Source: Sipunculus nudus
Lineage: Eukaryota > Annelida > Sipuncula > Golfingiida > Sipunculidae
Direction of reading: 5' to 3'
DNA length: 64,000 bases
Assembly: GCA_026874595.1 (NCBI GenBank)
Contig: CM049306.1
Location: forward strand, 18,777,019-18,841,018
In this document: piece by piece, positions 13,348 through 25,009 of the stretch
How positions within the stretch are numbered: the stretch's first letter is position 1
Layout: each line of letters begins with the position of its first letter
Program-made: the position numbers and the translations under genes
The notes under the pieces: model-generated
Databases searched by the model: none
What the model was told of the DNA's origin: nothing
The model's input: the letters and a program-made list of their open reading frames with translations, nothing else

Positions 13348-13618
13348 GAAATACTGAAACTTACGTATATGTGATCATGAGAGGCTCCTTTATATGTAGT
13401 CCATAAAGTGTACTTTAGTGTAAATAACAAAATCAATTTCAGCTGAGTGCTGTGACCCATAAGTTACTTGTTATTGTTTCGCGAGGGTTCAGTTTCCGCA
13501 ATACGTTCATACAATGACTTACACAGAGTATGTCCATTAATACATGAATTAATTGTATTTAATGATATTTGAGCATTATTGTAAAAATATTGGAAGGGAA
13601 CAAAATGAACATTGAACA

Positions 13619-13736
13619 GTATTCTAGATCCAGCGGTTACAATTGTGCTCTGTTAACAGTGAACAGGACAGACAGCTGACTGCAAAGAGTGATCACTATA
13701 GTTCAAATGCTGGATTTTCAGTCAGCTGAGCTAAAA
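13619..13736 (+). mobile_element. Family 1 element, 3' fragment
   Basis: About 115 bp matching only the 3' end of family 1: the phrase TTCTAGATCCAGCGGTTAC, a reduced GACA tract, and the tip CAGTCAGCTGAGCTAAAA. The 5' part is missing. A second, more degraded 3' tip (GACTTATAGTCCGCTGAG) lies at about 13928-13945. Confidence 0.55.
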
Positions 13737-13949
13737 TATTATAAAATTCTGATCTAACTTCTGGTGTTCAATTTTAATTAAATTAAATATAGTTACATTG
13801 TTTATGCTAAAAAAAGGTCCCTCAATGTTCACCAGTTACCATCATGTTAAAAGAGTGTAAAGCTTTCCTGATACTTTTGACAAGGTACAAAACAAACAGC
13901 CAACAGACAATCAGTATTGCTCAGATGACTTATAGTCCGCTGAGAAAAA

Positions 13950-15364
13950 AACCTACTGGCAAATTGGATAACTCTCCTCTTCCACAGTATTGATAAAAGT
14001 TGGAATATCTATAACCTTCTGATAAAAATGGGGTCTATATATATTTGATTTTTCAAATAACAGCATACGAGACAACAAAATGCTTAAAAACAATCAAATT
14101 AGGAAAAAAATCTGTAATAGAAAATATCATTTATTTTATATACAGATACACAAATGTTTTGTTTCTAGTCCATGAATAATCAGTTAAAAATTCCAAATTA
14201 TGATTGATATCATCATCTTCATCACTGTTATGTAATATTTGTTTAACAGAGCTATAATAAGTTCTAATTTTTTTAATGCAGCTTGAGGTACTGGATATCC
14301 AGTTATGATACTGTGAAGCAAGGACCAGCAATACATACAACAGAATCTTCGCCTGTACCTTTGATCTTACCTAGACAAAAGTCTGTAAAAATGATCACAA
14401 CATCTATGAATGTTTCTGCCATTTACAGAATCTTTAAAAATATTAAAAAAAGGATGTAAAAATGATATGTATTCAATTATAAATTACACAAATTCTGAGA
14501 GGTACAAATTGTAACTTCACCAACAGATGTCACCTCAACCTTGATCTCTCTGGCTACTATACTATAGACTTTCTCTTTGACAAACAATCAGATTTTTTTT
14601 TTCTTTTAACCCATTCATGATGGTGATATACCTTTCTATATCATGTTCATGTACATCTGTAGCATAATTTACCAATGAATTTGTACACTATTCTCTTTTA
14701 CCACTTAAACCTATGTAAATTAGAAAAGGAGAAGAACTTCTTTCAAACATTCTGATGTTTTGTGCAAAACTGTTCTAAAATAAAGATAAAGTTTTATTTG
14801 CCTGTTATAATATTATAATAAACCTTTCTTGTTCCTAAAATTGCTTATTGGTATTGTCATAGTAATAATACAGGAACAGTGTTGAAAGTGATGTACAGAG
14901 ACCTCTGGTGGTCTTTGGTGGAACCTGGAGTAAACATCTTTCTCCACTGCCTATATATTCCACAAAATGTTGTTGAAATCTATGAATTATGGAGATATCT
15001 TGCTAATAAACAGTACAAAATATCAATATGCATGAATGCTTAATCTAAGGCCTGTTTGTGCTTATTACAATAAATTACCTATGACTCCTACAAGGGCCAT
15101 TTCAAAGCATGGATGTTATTAAATTACCAAGGCAGGAAAAACTATATACAGGTGTGCTTGTACACAAATATTTACATCGGGGCGATACCTAAATAATTCA
15201 GTCATTAACTGGTTCACTGTTTTACACTGTTCTAGATTATAGTTCATACATTGTGTAAATTGCAATGGAGTTCTATCATAAAGCTCAAGTTCATCTTTGG
15301 CAAACTCATATTTACATTAATGCAATTACTGCATAAATTTAAGTTAGCATATGAAAAGTAAACA
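13950..15364. other. AT-rich stretch without recognised gene
   Basis: No ORF with family features, no splice-bounded exon and no complete repeat was recognised. Confidence 0.4.
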
Positions 15365-17158
15365 AACAATGGACCCATGGGTCACGGCGCTCAGCTGATT
15401 GTGACAGTTATAACTGGATCACCATAGATTTTTTAAAGTTGCAATAAAAGTACTATCCTAAGTGCTCAGGAACTAGGGCTCAATGACTGGGGGGGGGGGG
15501 GGTGAGAGTTACAACACCTTGGGAAATAAATACAGAATACAGAATTAAATTCAACGGTGCTTACAGGGACTGGTGGGAGTTACAGCACCTCTGCATATAC
15601 GTAAAGGATAAAATTTAATTTAAAAGAAATTATTTTTAAATATTTAAAAACAGGCAAAGAGATGGAAAACATAGCAAGTAACTTTAATATTTCCATTCTG
15701 CTGAGACAGGAAAATAATGAACAAATATTTGCATTAGATCCTATTTTCTCTTTTGTTTAGTCATTTTTTTAAGTTTATAAATTTTACTAGATATTTACAG
15801 TATATCATATATATTTGAATATTTAAATTGATTCACAAATCTAAATTGTATCAACATTTATACTTAAATTTAGTCAGGTAACATCACATTATGCAAACAG
15901 ATATATTTCTTTTTTTTTTTTATAAAAAAAATATTTTTTAAATTTGCAAAGCAATAAATATATGACAATAACACTCCAGAATTCACAATTTTAAATTGCC
16001 CCTTTATTTATCCATGATTTGTTTCATATATTATCAAATTATGCCTACTGATGGGTTCAATTATATTTTGTTTAATTATTTAAACGGAAATAATTTCTAA
16101 AAAAAGATAAATAAGAACAATGTGGCATCCCTTGGATTACTTCTTGAATTAATATTTCAAGAGAAATTGTGCACATTGGATCAAAAACAGCTTTACATTT
16201 AAAGAAATGTAATACTGCAATGGTATTGGTGATGGTGGTGGTGGTGGTGGTGGTGGGGGGTTGTTTGGGTAGGGCCCATGTGAATAAGTGTATGTTTATA
16301 ACAGCAGGGGTGTTCTGCCAGTGCTGCATCACTAATAAGGTTACCTAGGCAAGGCTGTAGTGAGCAAGAGAGGGGTCTTGGATATACAAAATGCAAATAC
16401 ATTAGAGCATCTGAAAAAAATTCAATAATTAGAATAAGATTTAAGCTTTTACTTTCAAATTTCAGAATTCAACAGATTAAATCCACATGTATCCAAGCTG
16501 TGAAAAATAAAATAAATATACTCACGAGAAAAAAACGTGCCATGGTCAAATCTGGGTAATATTTAAGGTACCAATTTTATATTTTATCTAATATTTTAAA
16601 AAGATTAAAAGATCTTGCTCTAATATTCGGTATTCAATTAAATTTTGATTAAATTAAGATATATTACTGAAAAAAAAGTTCCTAGCTTTACATTTTTTTA
16701 GTTTAGTGACAAAATATTTTTCTTGATTTTTTTACAAAGTGCAATATGTTCTGGTCAATTATTTTTTTAAATTATATAATACAAACCTAATTTCTGGCAT
16801 GTACATAGAAAATATAGAGAGGAATATTTATGGTAAATATGAGGAGAAAAAGATGAGTGGTTTTGATATTAGGCAGTCCTGAAGTGTGAAAATAGGTTTT
16901 TAATGAAAAATTGAGGTTTTTCCTTAATTTCTCAAAGGAACAAAGTCGCAAAGACCCAGTTTTCGTCTTGGTAGGAGATCTTGGGGACATCTAACATTAT
17001 GCCAAATTTTGGATTCCTAGGTCTTATGGTTTCAAAACGTGCCACATCTATGAACGGACAGAAGGACGGACAGACAGACGGACGGACAGACAGTTAGCTA
17101 GACAGACGATGAATGGACCACAACTATAGCTCACATGACTTATAGTCAGCTGAGTTAA
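15365..17158 (+). mobile_element. Family 1 hairpin element, near-intact copy b
   Basis: The 5' tip AACAATG precedes the perfect palindrome GACCCATGGGTC (15372-15383), then GCTCAGCTGA (15389-15398). The 3' end has a (GGAC/AGAC)n microsatellite (about 17055-17108), the hairpin TGACT-TAT-AGTCA (17136-17148), and TCAGCTGAGTTAA, the inverted partner of the 5' repeat with one mismatch. The interior includes a 14-G run at 15489-15502, a (GGT)n tract at about 16229-16256 and one copy of a roughly 600-bp body unit (about 16400-16990) that recurs at 41 kb, 43 kb, 54 kb and 63 kb. No protein is encoded. Confidence 0.7.
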
Positions 17159-17566
17159 AAGCTTCAAATGCTTTGGTTAATCTTTAAACAAATTTTGTCA
17201 ATGCTGAATCTCAATCATTTCCAAATGTTTGTTGTTAACAAATTATAAACACTAATACACGTGGCAACATTTGATTGCATTTAAAAGAATAATTATGTCA
17301 TTGGTACACTGAGCATATAATAAAATCATGTTATGAATATTGTATCAAACTATGTTACCCAGATCAGTCAGTCAGAAAGTTTGTGCTTGGCATATGCAAA
17401 GGTCATAATTCTAAAAAAAATTGAAAATAATGAAATGATCAAAACTGGAAATCATACTGGTAGCAACATTAACATTTGGAATTTTAGTTGAAATTCATCA
17501 AAATAATTAAAAATTTAAATAACACATAGTTATTCCACTATGAAATGTGCCCTTACATTATTAAGT
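17159..17566. other. Downstream flank of the HDAC6-like gene
   Basis: This is the expected 3' UTR and termination region of the minus-strand gene. No canonical AATAAA or ATTAAA (TTTATT or TTTAAT on the plus strand) was seen in the first 250 bp beyond the stop codon, so the polyadenylation site is not placed. A family 1 element begins right after this stretch. Confidence 0.35.
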
Positions 17567-17641
17567 TCAGTGTGAAAAGACACCAGGCATCTCCTCTCCA
17601 AACTTGCTGAAATGAGCCGCCTGCTTCACTGGGATGACCAT
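17567..17641 (-). CDS. HDAC6: HDAC6 terminal exon
   Basis: A 75-nt exon with acceptor TTTGTTTCAG|. It encodes 24 residues beginning [19 protein letters not shown], then TGA at 17567-17569. The NKFGEDMP-like ending is the HDAC6 C-terminal signature, placing the zinc finger at the extreme C-terminus as in other HDAC6 proteins. Confidence 0.9.
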   Translation of the reverse strand: MVIPVKQAAHFSKFGEEMPGVFSH

Positions 17642-20600
17642 CTGAAACAAAATCAAAGTCAACCAGCCGTGACATGAGTAGTGAGCAGTGGCATCAATTT
17701 ATCTTCAAGGGCTGGGGGATGACTCATACAGGTAGGTTGGAGCAACATTTTTGTAAACCCTTATAAGATTATTAAAGTATCTCACTGTTCCATTTATGTA
17801 AACAAAGATTACCCCAAGTGAGATATCCAAATGAAAGGTTCTCACACCCAAGGATGAGGTGCCTGATGGAAAACAATAAACTGCCATTACTGGGACTGTA
17901 ATGATATATTATCTCATAGCACAATACATATTGTGATACTGAATTTACAATATGATACATGATACAATACACTTAAGTTTCATTAGGCATTTAAGCTCCA
18001 GTTTAGATTCTAACTCTTTGGCTTCTTTGTTAAAGTCTGTTATGCTGTCTCAATGGTTCATAAATAGTATTTAATGAGAGAACTGCTGCTGGTGGTTCCA
18101 CATTCTATCAAGGTAGGCAACTTGAAAATTTATTCAATAATTTAACTTTTCAGTTGCCAGCACTCACCTCATTGTGCACATACTGATCACATCCATAACA
18201 CCACACAGAGAGGTCAGCATAACTCAGAACCAGTTTGTGGTCCGTCTCAATCCCATGATACAACATGTGCTCATTTACATATCTCCCACAATGCACCTGA
18301 AAATTATTATGTTTATTATTATTATGAAAATTATTAGTTTATTCTGTAAACACATCAAAATCTGATCTCATCCATAACACCAAACAGAGATGTCAGCATA
18401 ACTCCAAATCAGTTTGTGGTCCGTCTCAATCCCATGATACAACATGTGCTCATTTACATATCTTCCACAATGCACCTGAAAATTATTATGTTTATTATTA
18501 TTATGAAAATTATTAGTTTATTATGAAAACACATCAAAATCTGATAACATCCATAACACCAAACAGAGATGTCAGCATAACTCCAAACCAATTTGTGGTT
18601 CGTCTCAATCCCATGAACGAACATGTACTCATTTACATATCTCCCACAATGCACCTCAAAATAAGTCACATCCATGTCATGTGTTTATTGTGAAAACACA
18701 TAAAATCATAAGAAGACAAGAATGTTAAGACCTTTGTGTGAGGTTTTGCCATACTTACAGAATGAAAACTATTTTCCCTGTATTATTAAGGATTAAATCA
18801 TGTTCTAAGTTAACACAAGTTACATAAGCATTGTAACCATATATACCTCATAGCAATACAAGCAGAGCCAGTTCTCTCCAATGTTGCCACATTCTTGGCA
18901 TGGCTGGTTTGAATCTATACCACCAGAGGGCATAGGCATCACATTTTCCATCAGATGAGGACACCATGACAGTGGGACAACAGCAAACATCTGCAGGGAG
19001 TCTAAATCCTACAATGTAAATCCAAAAACCATATATATCTGAAAAATTTACTGCAATGGTGATTAACAATTCTAGTACCAACCTCCTACCTCTCTTTTTA
19101 CTTAGCATTAAATATATATTCCTCAACCACATCACTTATTTATAGGTCATTTCTTCAATAGAAACAGAAATGAGTAATCAATATAAATGTATTAATTTAA
19201 CCCTAAAGAATGCTCATCCCCCCCCCCCCCCTTCTCCCTTCCCTCTACTCACCCATGGCATGTTCAATACCTCCTTATAGAAATTTCCTTGACTAAATTT
19301 CCTAAAAGTATTATTCAGTTTGAAACCAACTTTCACTTGTAATATTCTGAAAACAAAAGTATCCCTGGACTTCCTGCCCAACTGTTATAATTTAGAAGTA
19401 AACCCGCTCTCACCTGGCCAGCCATGTTAGCTCCAAGAAGTTCAGCCACAGTTGTTCCTGTAGCAGCTCCACCGCAGGCTCCCAGCTCCTCATCAGGGAT
19501 GCTGGCTGCTGCTGCTGCTAGCTTTGATGCTGCTACAGTGTCCCCTCCTATAGCCACTGAAAAGTCTGAATCAAAGGATCACCATGTGATAATTTCATAA
19601 CTGAAATTATTATTAGACATACACTGACTGTGATAAAATTGAACACCCAGATTTCAATTAATGTACAACATCTTTGTATTAATAATCATACATGATCAAT
19701 TATGTATATACTGGTCTTTGAATAGCATAAGTTTTGTTTGTTCAGTTTGGAAGGTTTTGACACTTTTTTTATTTGTATCTATATGTGCATTTCCTAGTGC
19801 TAATGGAATATGTAGGGTTTGCACAGATACATGATTAATTGTCTGTACAATTAAATACTAAAGCTAATAATGAACAATTTCATGTTAAATACGAATAAAA
19901 TAATAAATTTTGACACATTTGTTAATAAAAAATATAAAGAACATTGTTAGTCTGAAGGTAGGGTACAAAATAGAGAGATTAAGTCCAGAGAAGACAAAGA
20001 GTCACAGTCAGAGGCAGCATCACAGTGGCAGAGTCAGAGTGATAGTCAGAGTGATAGAGTCAGAGTGATAGAGTCACAGTGGTAGAGTTATGGTGGTAGA
20101 GTCACAGTGGTAGAGTCACAGTGGTGGGTCACAGTGGTATAGTCACAGTGAGAGAGTAATGATGGTAGAGGCATGCTTATAGAGTCACAGTGAAAGAGTC
20201 AAAGTGATAGAGTCACAGTGATAGAGTCACTGTGATAGAGTCAGACTGGTAGTGTCACAGTGGTAGTCACAGTGAAAGAGTCACAGTGGTAGAGTCACTG
20301 TGGTAGAGTCACACTTATAGAGTCACAGTGATAGAGTCAAAGTGATAGAGTTACAAGAATAGAGTCAGAGTGGTAGTGTCACAGTGGTAGTGTCACAGTG
20401 GTAGAGTCACAATGATAGAGTCACAGTAGTAGTCACAGTGGTAGAAGTGGAGACACTGTGAGCTATACTCCCAGGGGAATTAAATTACACAAGTCTAAAG
20501 CAGGTTTTCCATAAGTGGGTTGTCCATAACCGTGGTCTGTATGCTTGGTTGCTTTGTGAAGTTTTTATTACAAAGTAGTTTCCATTTATCAGTATGTGAA

Positions 20601-21781
20601 GTCTGCATGCTTATTCTGTATTTGCATGACACTGGGACTGACACTATTTATACCAAATACCTTGTTAATAATAAGGTTTTAGCGTGACTGAAGTTACCTT
20701 TCCAGGCCTTTTCTCTATTTTGAAAATGGTATTTTTGACATTAATCTTTCAGAAACCAAACTTTTAATATTTGGTTGAATTGCATTGTCCTTTGTTTATC
20801 ATCAAGAATTTCCTAAATTTTTTCAAGTGTAAACACAATAACTAAGATCATCACTAAGATCATTTTTGAAATTATTAATATTATTATGAATGATTCAAAT
20901 ATCTTTTGATGCCAATTTATAGAAATGTTCACTAAATCTAAGGTGAAATGGCTTGTAAAAAGAGAAAATCTTTGGTTAAAGAGCACCTATCAATACATAG
21001 TAATCACTATGCATACATACTTCTGGAAAATGAACTTAGTGGATCCATACAGACTATGCATGTAGACTACATATACATTAACCTGTATATGGAAAACCAC
21101 CTTTTTAACTACCCAGGACTTCCTTTATTTGATCAGCCATTTTGACATGGTGTCTGGTTCTCTGGTTCATTTTACACATGCATTGAGCATACCTATAACC
21201 ACCACATAACCCTACACTCATGTTGTCCAACACTAGTGTTGTCAGGAGGTAGTGGTAGTTTTTTTGAGGTGGTCACTCAACTGAGGTGGTTGTTAGACAA
21301 GGTTTTACTGTATATTTATATATGGTGGATCAGCTTAAATGAGCACAACTGAAAACTGAAGCCACAAAAGAAGAGTTAATAATTAGGACTGGTTTATATT
21401 ATTCATGAACTTGAGATAATATATGTGTTAAATGTACTGGTAGTGTCAGCCTGGCCTGAATGAGGCTCTGATGGCCAATTAGTGAACTATTCTTACATGG
21501 GGCAGTTTTCAAGAACATGAGACAGAATACACATTATTATTACATAGTTTGAGCAATTCAGAACCTCTGGTGTTGCCATTTGTTACAGTAAACCTGAATG
21601 CAATTATCCATACCTTTGATCATACTGTACATGTGTATATCATGACAATCTGCACACTGTAAATCTATATGAATATTTAATACAATGGGAACTGTTAAAT
21701 GCCCCACCTGTAATTGATAAGTCTTCCATTTCACTGGTCAGGGTGTCAAATACTCTGTCACCATGGTTACCAGGTAACAAT
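17567..21781 (-). CDS. HDAC6: HDAC6 3' end: linker, ZnF-UBP and C-terminus (five exons)
   Basis: Five minus-strand exons splice as 21781-21708, 19556-19414, 19008-18847, 18296-18168 and 17641-17567. Every intron has GT/AG borders and the reading frame is continuous (the codon split between the first two exons is G|TG, Val). The product ends in a complete ZnF-UBP domain followed by the motif [14 protein letters not shown] near the stop, a layout characteristic of histone deacetylase 6 rather than ubiquitin proteases or BRAP. HDAC6 is a cytoplasmic tubulin/cortactin deacetylase whose ZnF-UBP binds free C-terminal diglycine of ubiquitin and links aggregates to dynein transport. All twelve expected zinc ligands are present. 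The linker exons are Ala/Gly-rich and not conserved in detail. The two deacetylase domains lie upstream and were not found in the window, so the gene is 5'-partial here. A family 1 element start (21891) lies just beyond the first visible exon. Confidence 0.9.
18168..18296 (-). CDS. HDAC6: HDAC6 ZnF-UBP exon 2 (functional copy A)
   Basis: A 129-nt, 43-codon exon with acceptor TTTTCAG| and donor GAG|GTGAGT. It supplies the remaining ligands: Cys of HCGRY, three His ([12 protein letters not shown]) and both Cys of WCYGC. The residues expected to hold the ubiquitin tail are kept: Arg of CGRY, Trp and Tyr of WCYGC, and Tyr of QYVH. It is the only one of three tandem copies that still has its 3' end and splice donor. 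Confidence 0.93.
18368..18475 (-). pseudogene. Duplicated ZnF exon copy B (stop codon)
   Basis: The acceptor TTTTCAG| is intact and the reading frame follows the functional copy from [15 protein letters not shown] to SVWCYG. It then meets TGA at 18368-18370 in place of the next ligand Cys, and no donor follows. AATAAA-like strings occur just downstream on the minus strand. Inclusion would truncate the zinc finger before its last Cys, so this is a decayed exon or possibly a poison/terminal alternative exon. Confidence 0.75.
18541..18654 (-). pseudogene. Duplicated ZnF exon copy C (no donor)
   Basis: This copy comes first in transcription order. Its acceptor has changed from TTTTCAG to TTTTGAG, the first His ligand is replaced (NEYMF instead of NEHML), and the frame reads WCYGC then runs into intron-derived codons without a GT donor at the exon border. 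It is most likely non-functional. Confidence 0.75.
18847..19008 (-). CDS. HDAC6: HDAC6 ZnF-UBP exon 1
   Basis: A 162-nt, 54-codon exon with acceptor ATTGTAG| and donor GAG|GTATAT. It starts [19 protein letters not shown] and ends [11 protein letters not shown]. It supplies six zinc ligands: Cys and His of WCPH, the two Cys of CQEC, and the two Cys of CLYC. This is the typical N-terminal half of an HDAC6-type zinc finger. Confidence 0.92.
19414..19556 (-). CDS. HDAC6: HDAC6 Ala/Gly-rich linker exon
   Basis: A 143-nt exon with acceptor CTTTTCAG| and donor CAG|GTGAGAG. It encodes a low-complexity segment beginning [18 protein letters not shown] and ending LLGANMAGQ. The LLG...GQ stretch directly before the zinc finger resembles the equivalent place in vertebrate HDAC6. 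The exon ends in phase 0, as does the start of the next exon. Confidence 0.8.
19990..20455. repeat. 14-bp minisatellite in an HDAC6 intron
   Basis: About 30 degenerate copies of a 14-bp unit close to GATAGAGTCACAGT, with GGTAGAGTCACAGT as the common variant and occasional 12-bp units. It lies in the intron between the exons at 19414-19556 and 21708-21781 and has no coding meaning. Confidence 0.9.
21708..21781 (-). CDS. HDAC6: HDAC6 linker exon (first one visible)
   Basis: A 74-nt exon with acceptor TTTCAG| and donor |GTGGGG. It enters with one base completing a codon from an unseen upstream exon, reads 24 codons starting [11 protein letters not shown] and ending MEDLSIT, and leaves one base (G) joined to TG of the next exon to make Val. 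It belongs to the poorly conserved linker between deacetylase domain 2 and the zinc finger. Its identity rests on phase continuity with the exons below. Confidence 0.65.
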
Positions 21782-21890
21782 CTGAAACATGGGAAAAACA
21801 CTGCTGAATAAAACCAAAATGTTGATGATGATGAAAATAATGACACAGGGTCAGAAATTTCTGGATTATCACATAGTTACCACACGTATC

Positions 21891-22140
21891 AACAAGTGGC
21901 CCATGGGCTATGACACTGAGCTAAATTATTAACAACAAAGATTGTTTTTGCACAGGATAAAGCTATCCCGATCAGACCTAAATGCACAACATATTTCAAG
22001 GCAATCCATGAATTATGTCCCCCCTCCCATGAGGGAAGAAATATACTGTTTGGTCTGTCGTTGTTGTTCTTAGGTTGTGTCATCGGCGGGGCATCTGTGT
22101 CATTCCTTATGATCACAATAACTTTTGAATGACAACTACA
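21891..22140 (+). mobile_element. Family 1 element, 5' fragment
   Basis: Starts AACAAGTGGCCCATGGGCTA, a degraded form of the family 1 tip and palindrome, followed by CTGAGCTAAAT in place of GCTCAGCTGA. It lacks the 3' end. The right border is approximate. Confidence 0.45.
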
Positions 22141-23471
22141 TTCTACTTACATACTGAGATACAGATTGTATGAAATTTCACTCAAAATGGACCACTTGCA
22201 GTGAAATTGAACAATTGTAAGTGGCATTTCAGGCACAAGTGAAAGAATGACAGAGCAAATAAAATTGCTTTATGTAATTACCAATAGAATATGAATTCTA
22301 GGTTTTATCTAGCCTAATGGATAGACAATATTAAACCCGTAGAATTCAATATCTCTGTGGGAGATCATTCTTAACAAGTGATCATCTTAACCCTCATTCA
22401 AAAAACATGGCTACCAACAGGCAATGGACTAAATATGTGAAATTAAAGCTACATCCTCTTGAAAACCTTAAGCTTTATGCAGAGCAAGTACTCAAAACCT
22501 ATTTGAACTTACTGCGAATTAACATACAAAAAAGACCTAAATTGAAGACAAATATTGGCTTCAATCAGCAATAAGCCTTTCCAGTCACTAGATAAGTTGC
22601 GACATCAGAGAGTCATGAGTGTCAGTAGTTATTACACGCAAAAACTAATCAGTTATAAATCCTCCAAAACATGTTTAAACTCCATGGCAACCAAAATCAA
22701 TAAAGAAAAGATTACTCCCAATTGGATGTTCCTCACTTTGATGCTGAGATCACACTCGAGGTCGATGGGATAAATACAGGAAACTATTGTCGTGGTCGTG
22801 ATAAAGGCCTGTGATTACAGAGAAAACACTCATGAAAACTGCATACTCTCTGTTTGGAAAATGTATTAAAGAAGTGTTAGAAATATGATAGTCAAAACAG
22901 GACTTCAGAATCACCCTGGCAGTATTAAATACCAATTGTGTATTTTAGTTTATTTTTTGTGTGTATATTATGATCATGGTATCTGAATATGTTTGCAATT
23001 GACTGTAATGGTGTTTTACAAAGCTGACAGGGTTCTAAGGTTTTCATAGAAACAAATTCACCAATATTTTTTAAGTATTTCCACATTTTACCCATATATT
23101 TTTTATGTTTTTCCAAATTTCAATCTAATTATTTTGCTTAATTTGCAGTCTGACAAGTAAGTGCAAATGGTGATGCTTAAACACTGGAGCACATTGTATG
23201 TACCGGTATCCTCTATTGCATACCTAATATGAACATGAGCGAAAATATATTACTTTAAGATATCACTATGTCATCAGATCTCTGACCTTTCTTTATAGAT
23301 ATATAAAAAATTTACATATTCAACTTTTCCCATTAATATTTAGATTTCATTTCCAAGGTATTCAATGATATTTAATCATTTCAAGGTTTTTTGTGAAATT
23401 ACTAAAATGTTCAGTCATTTCATGAAATGACTGAAATTTATGTCTAGTCATTACACATAATGACTGGATTT

Positions 23472-23620
23472 AACAAGGGACCTGAGGGTCATGGCACTCA
23501 GATGAAACTGATTCTTAGAAATTTGAATAAAGTTCTAGAGGTTGTATTGGCTGTGCATTTTTATGGACTAAATGAAAGTTGCAGGAGCATCTCAGGATCA
23601 CATATTTATAGGTATATCAG
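23472..23620 (+). mobile_element. Family 1 element, degraded 5' fragment
   Basis: AACAAGGGACCTGAGGGTCAT followed by GCACTCAGATGA. The palindrome and inverted repeat have several mismatches and the 3' end is missing. The right border is approximate. Confidence 0.4.
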
Positions 23621-23982
23621 TTTTTCAACTAAGTGACCATAATATGCATGTAAAAAAATTATATAAAAAATAAAATTTTCCATATTCAAAATCCAATATT
23701 GCTGCCAGAAAAAAATCAGAGATTTTGTACTGCTGACATTGTTTCAGACACATCTTAATTAATATGATTTGAACCAGTAGCATTTTTTCCCTCATGCATA
23801 TTGATAAAGACCTGTTACTCTTTGTCACATTTTTGAACAATTAACTATACATTTTAGTATTTTACCCATATGTAAACAAGCCCACCATTTCCGGAAATGT
23901 GGGCTCCTCTGAGGACCATTGTCCAACCACATCTAGTTTTTTAAATCAACAATAAATTTAATAAATACTGATAAAAAGAATA

Positions 23983-24120
23983 AAAAGGGACCCATCCATG
24001 GGTCATGGCACTTAGCTGAATTTTGTAAAACTGTAACAAATGCAAAATGTACTTACTTTTGTACTTGTATTTCTATTTTTTCATATATTAGCTTTTGAGA
24101 ATGGCTGAATGAAAAATGGC
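23983..24120 (+). mobile_element. Family 1 element, degraded 5' fragment
   Basis: AAAAAGGGACCCATCCATGGGTCAT with a CATC insertion in the palindrome, followed by GCACTTAGCTGA. It has no matching 3' end nearby. The right border is approximate. Confidence 0.4.
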
Positions 24121-25009
24121 TGCCTCCACAAGCAGTTTGAACATTCTCCACACAGAAGATCTATCTGTGAATGTCAAGATCTTCTGCACACATTCATTCG
24201 CATCACACGCTTTTATGCCAAAATCCAGCTATGCCTAGGAGTTGTTAGAATAATTAAGTCCAAATATAATTCCAACTAGAAAACTGACAGGTCAGGAAGG
24301 GCCCCACAAAAGATGCAGTCATTATAAATTGAAGTACTGTGAATTTGGTGTACTTTGGTAGCATGGGCTGATAGAGTGATATTTGAAAATTAAAGAACCT
24401 GTAAAGAACAGCTGACATGTATAAACTGGAGGAAAAGATATGGTAAAGTGAAAATGTTCAAAGCTATCAAAATAATGATATAAAAGAACTGCATGCATTT
24501 TTAGTTTCTGTATTTGTGTATTACCTGTGCCAATTATTCTTGGTTGAAGTCTTGGCTGGGCTGTGTCAAATATTTTTCCCGTATTTGTATATTGAATTGG
24601 CCTTATTATATGTGAGGCTTGAGTCTGTACATGAACTCTGTAGTATTAGAGAGAGTCAGCCTTTGGTAAGTAGTGATTAAATGGTTATTCTCTTGAACTG
24701 AGATTCAGCTGTTCTTGGGCTTGGGTCTACAGATGCGCTGTGATGTGTAGAATGGCTACATATGAATATCAATGTAAATTTGTTGTTGGTCACTATAATA
24801 GGTCCAAATTGCTTGAGATGTTGGAAGTGGAAATAGATTTGTCCAAACATTGTCTAAATGAGAGCCACTGTGATGCTTTGGGTCAGTGTATCCTTTTCTG
24901 GGGAATCTTCAAATTGTCTGTACAAAATATGCTTTGAAAATATAATGCCGCTGTGCACGAGTGACTCGAAAAAGATTCATCCTTTTCTGGCCTGCTGAAG
25001 GAGACACCA

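Larger units (their letters stand above)
18190..18675 (-). repeat. Tandem 179-bp repeat containing the ZnF exon
   Basis: Three copies of a unit spanning most of ZnF-UBP exon 2, its splice acceptor and adjacent AT-rich intron. Exon starts fall at 18296, 18475 and 18654, exactly 179 bp apart. The spacer AAAATTATTATGTTTATTAT is almost identical between copies. The duplicated segment stops short of the exon's last codons, so the two extra copies lack the donor site. Confidence 0.9.

Noticed and set aside
18454-18675. 73-residue ORF containing ZnF-UBP residues
   Set aside because: Not a separate gene: it is the decayed exon copy C reading through intron sequence.
18848-19135. 95-residue minus-strand ORF
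   Set aside because: Wrong frame of the ZnF-UBP exon 1; the in-phase frame gives the zinc-finger sequence.
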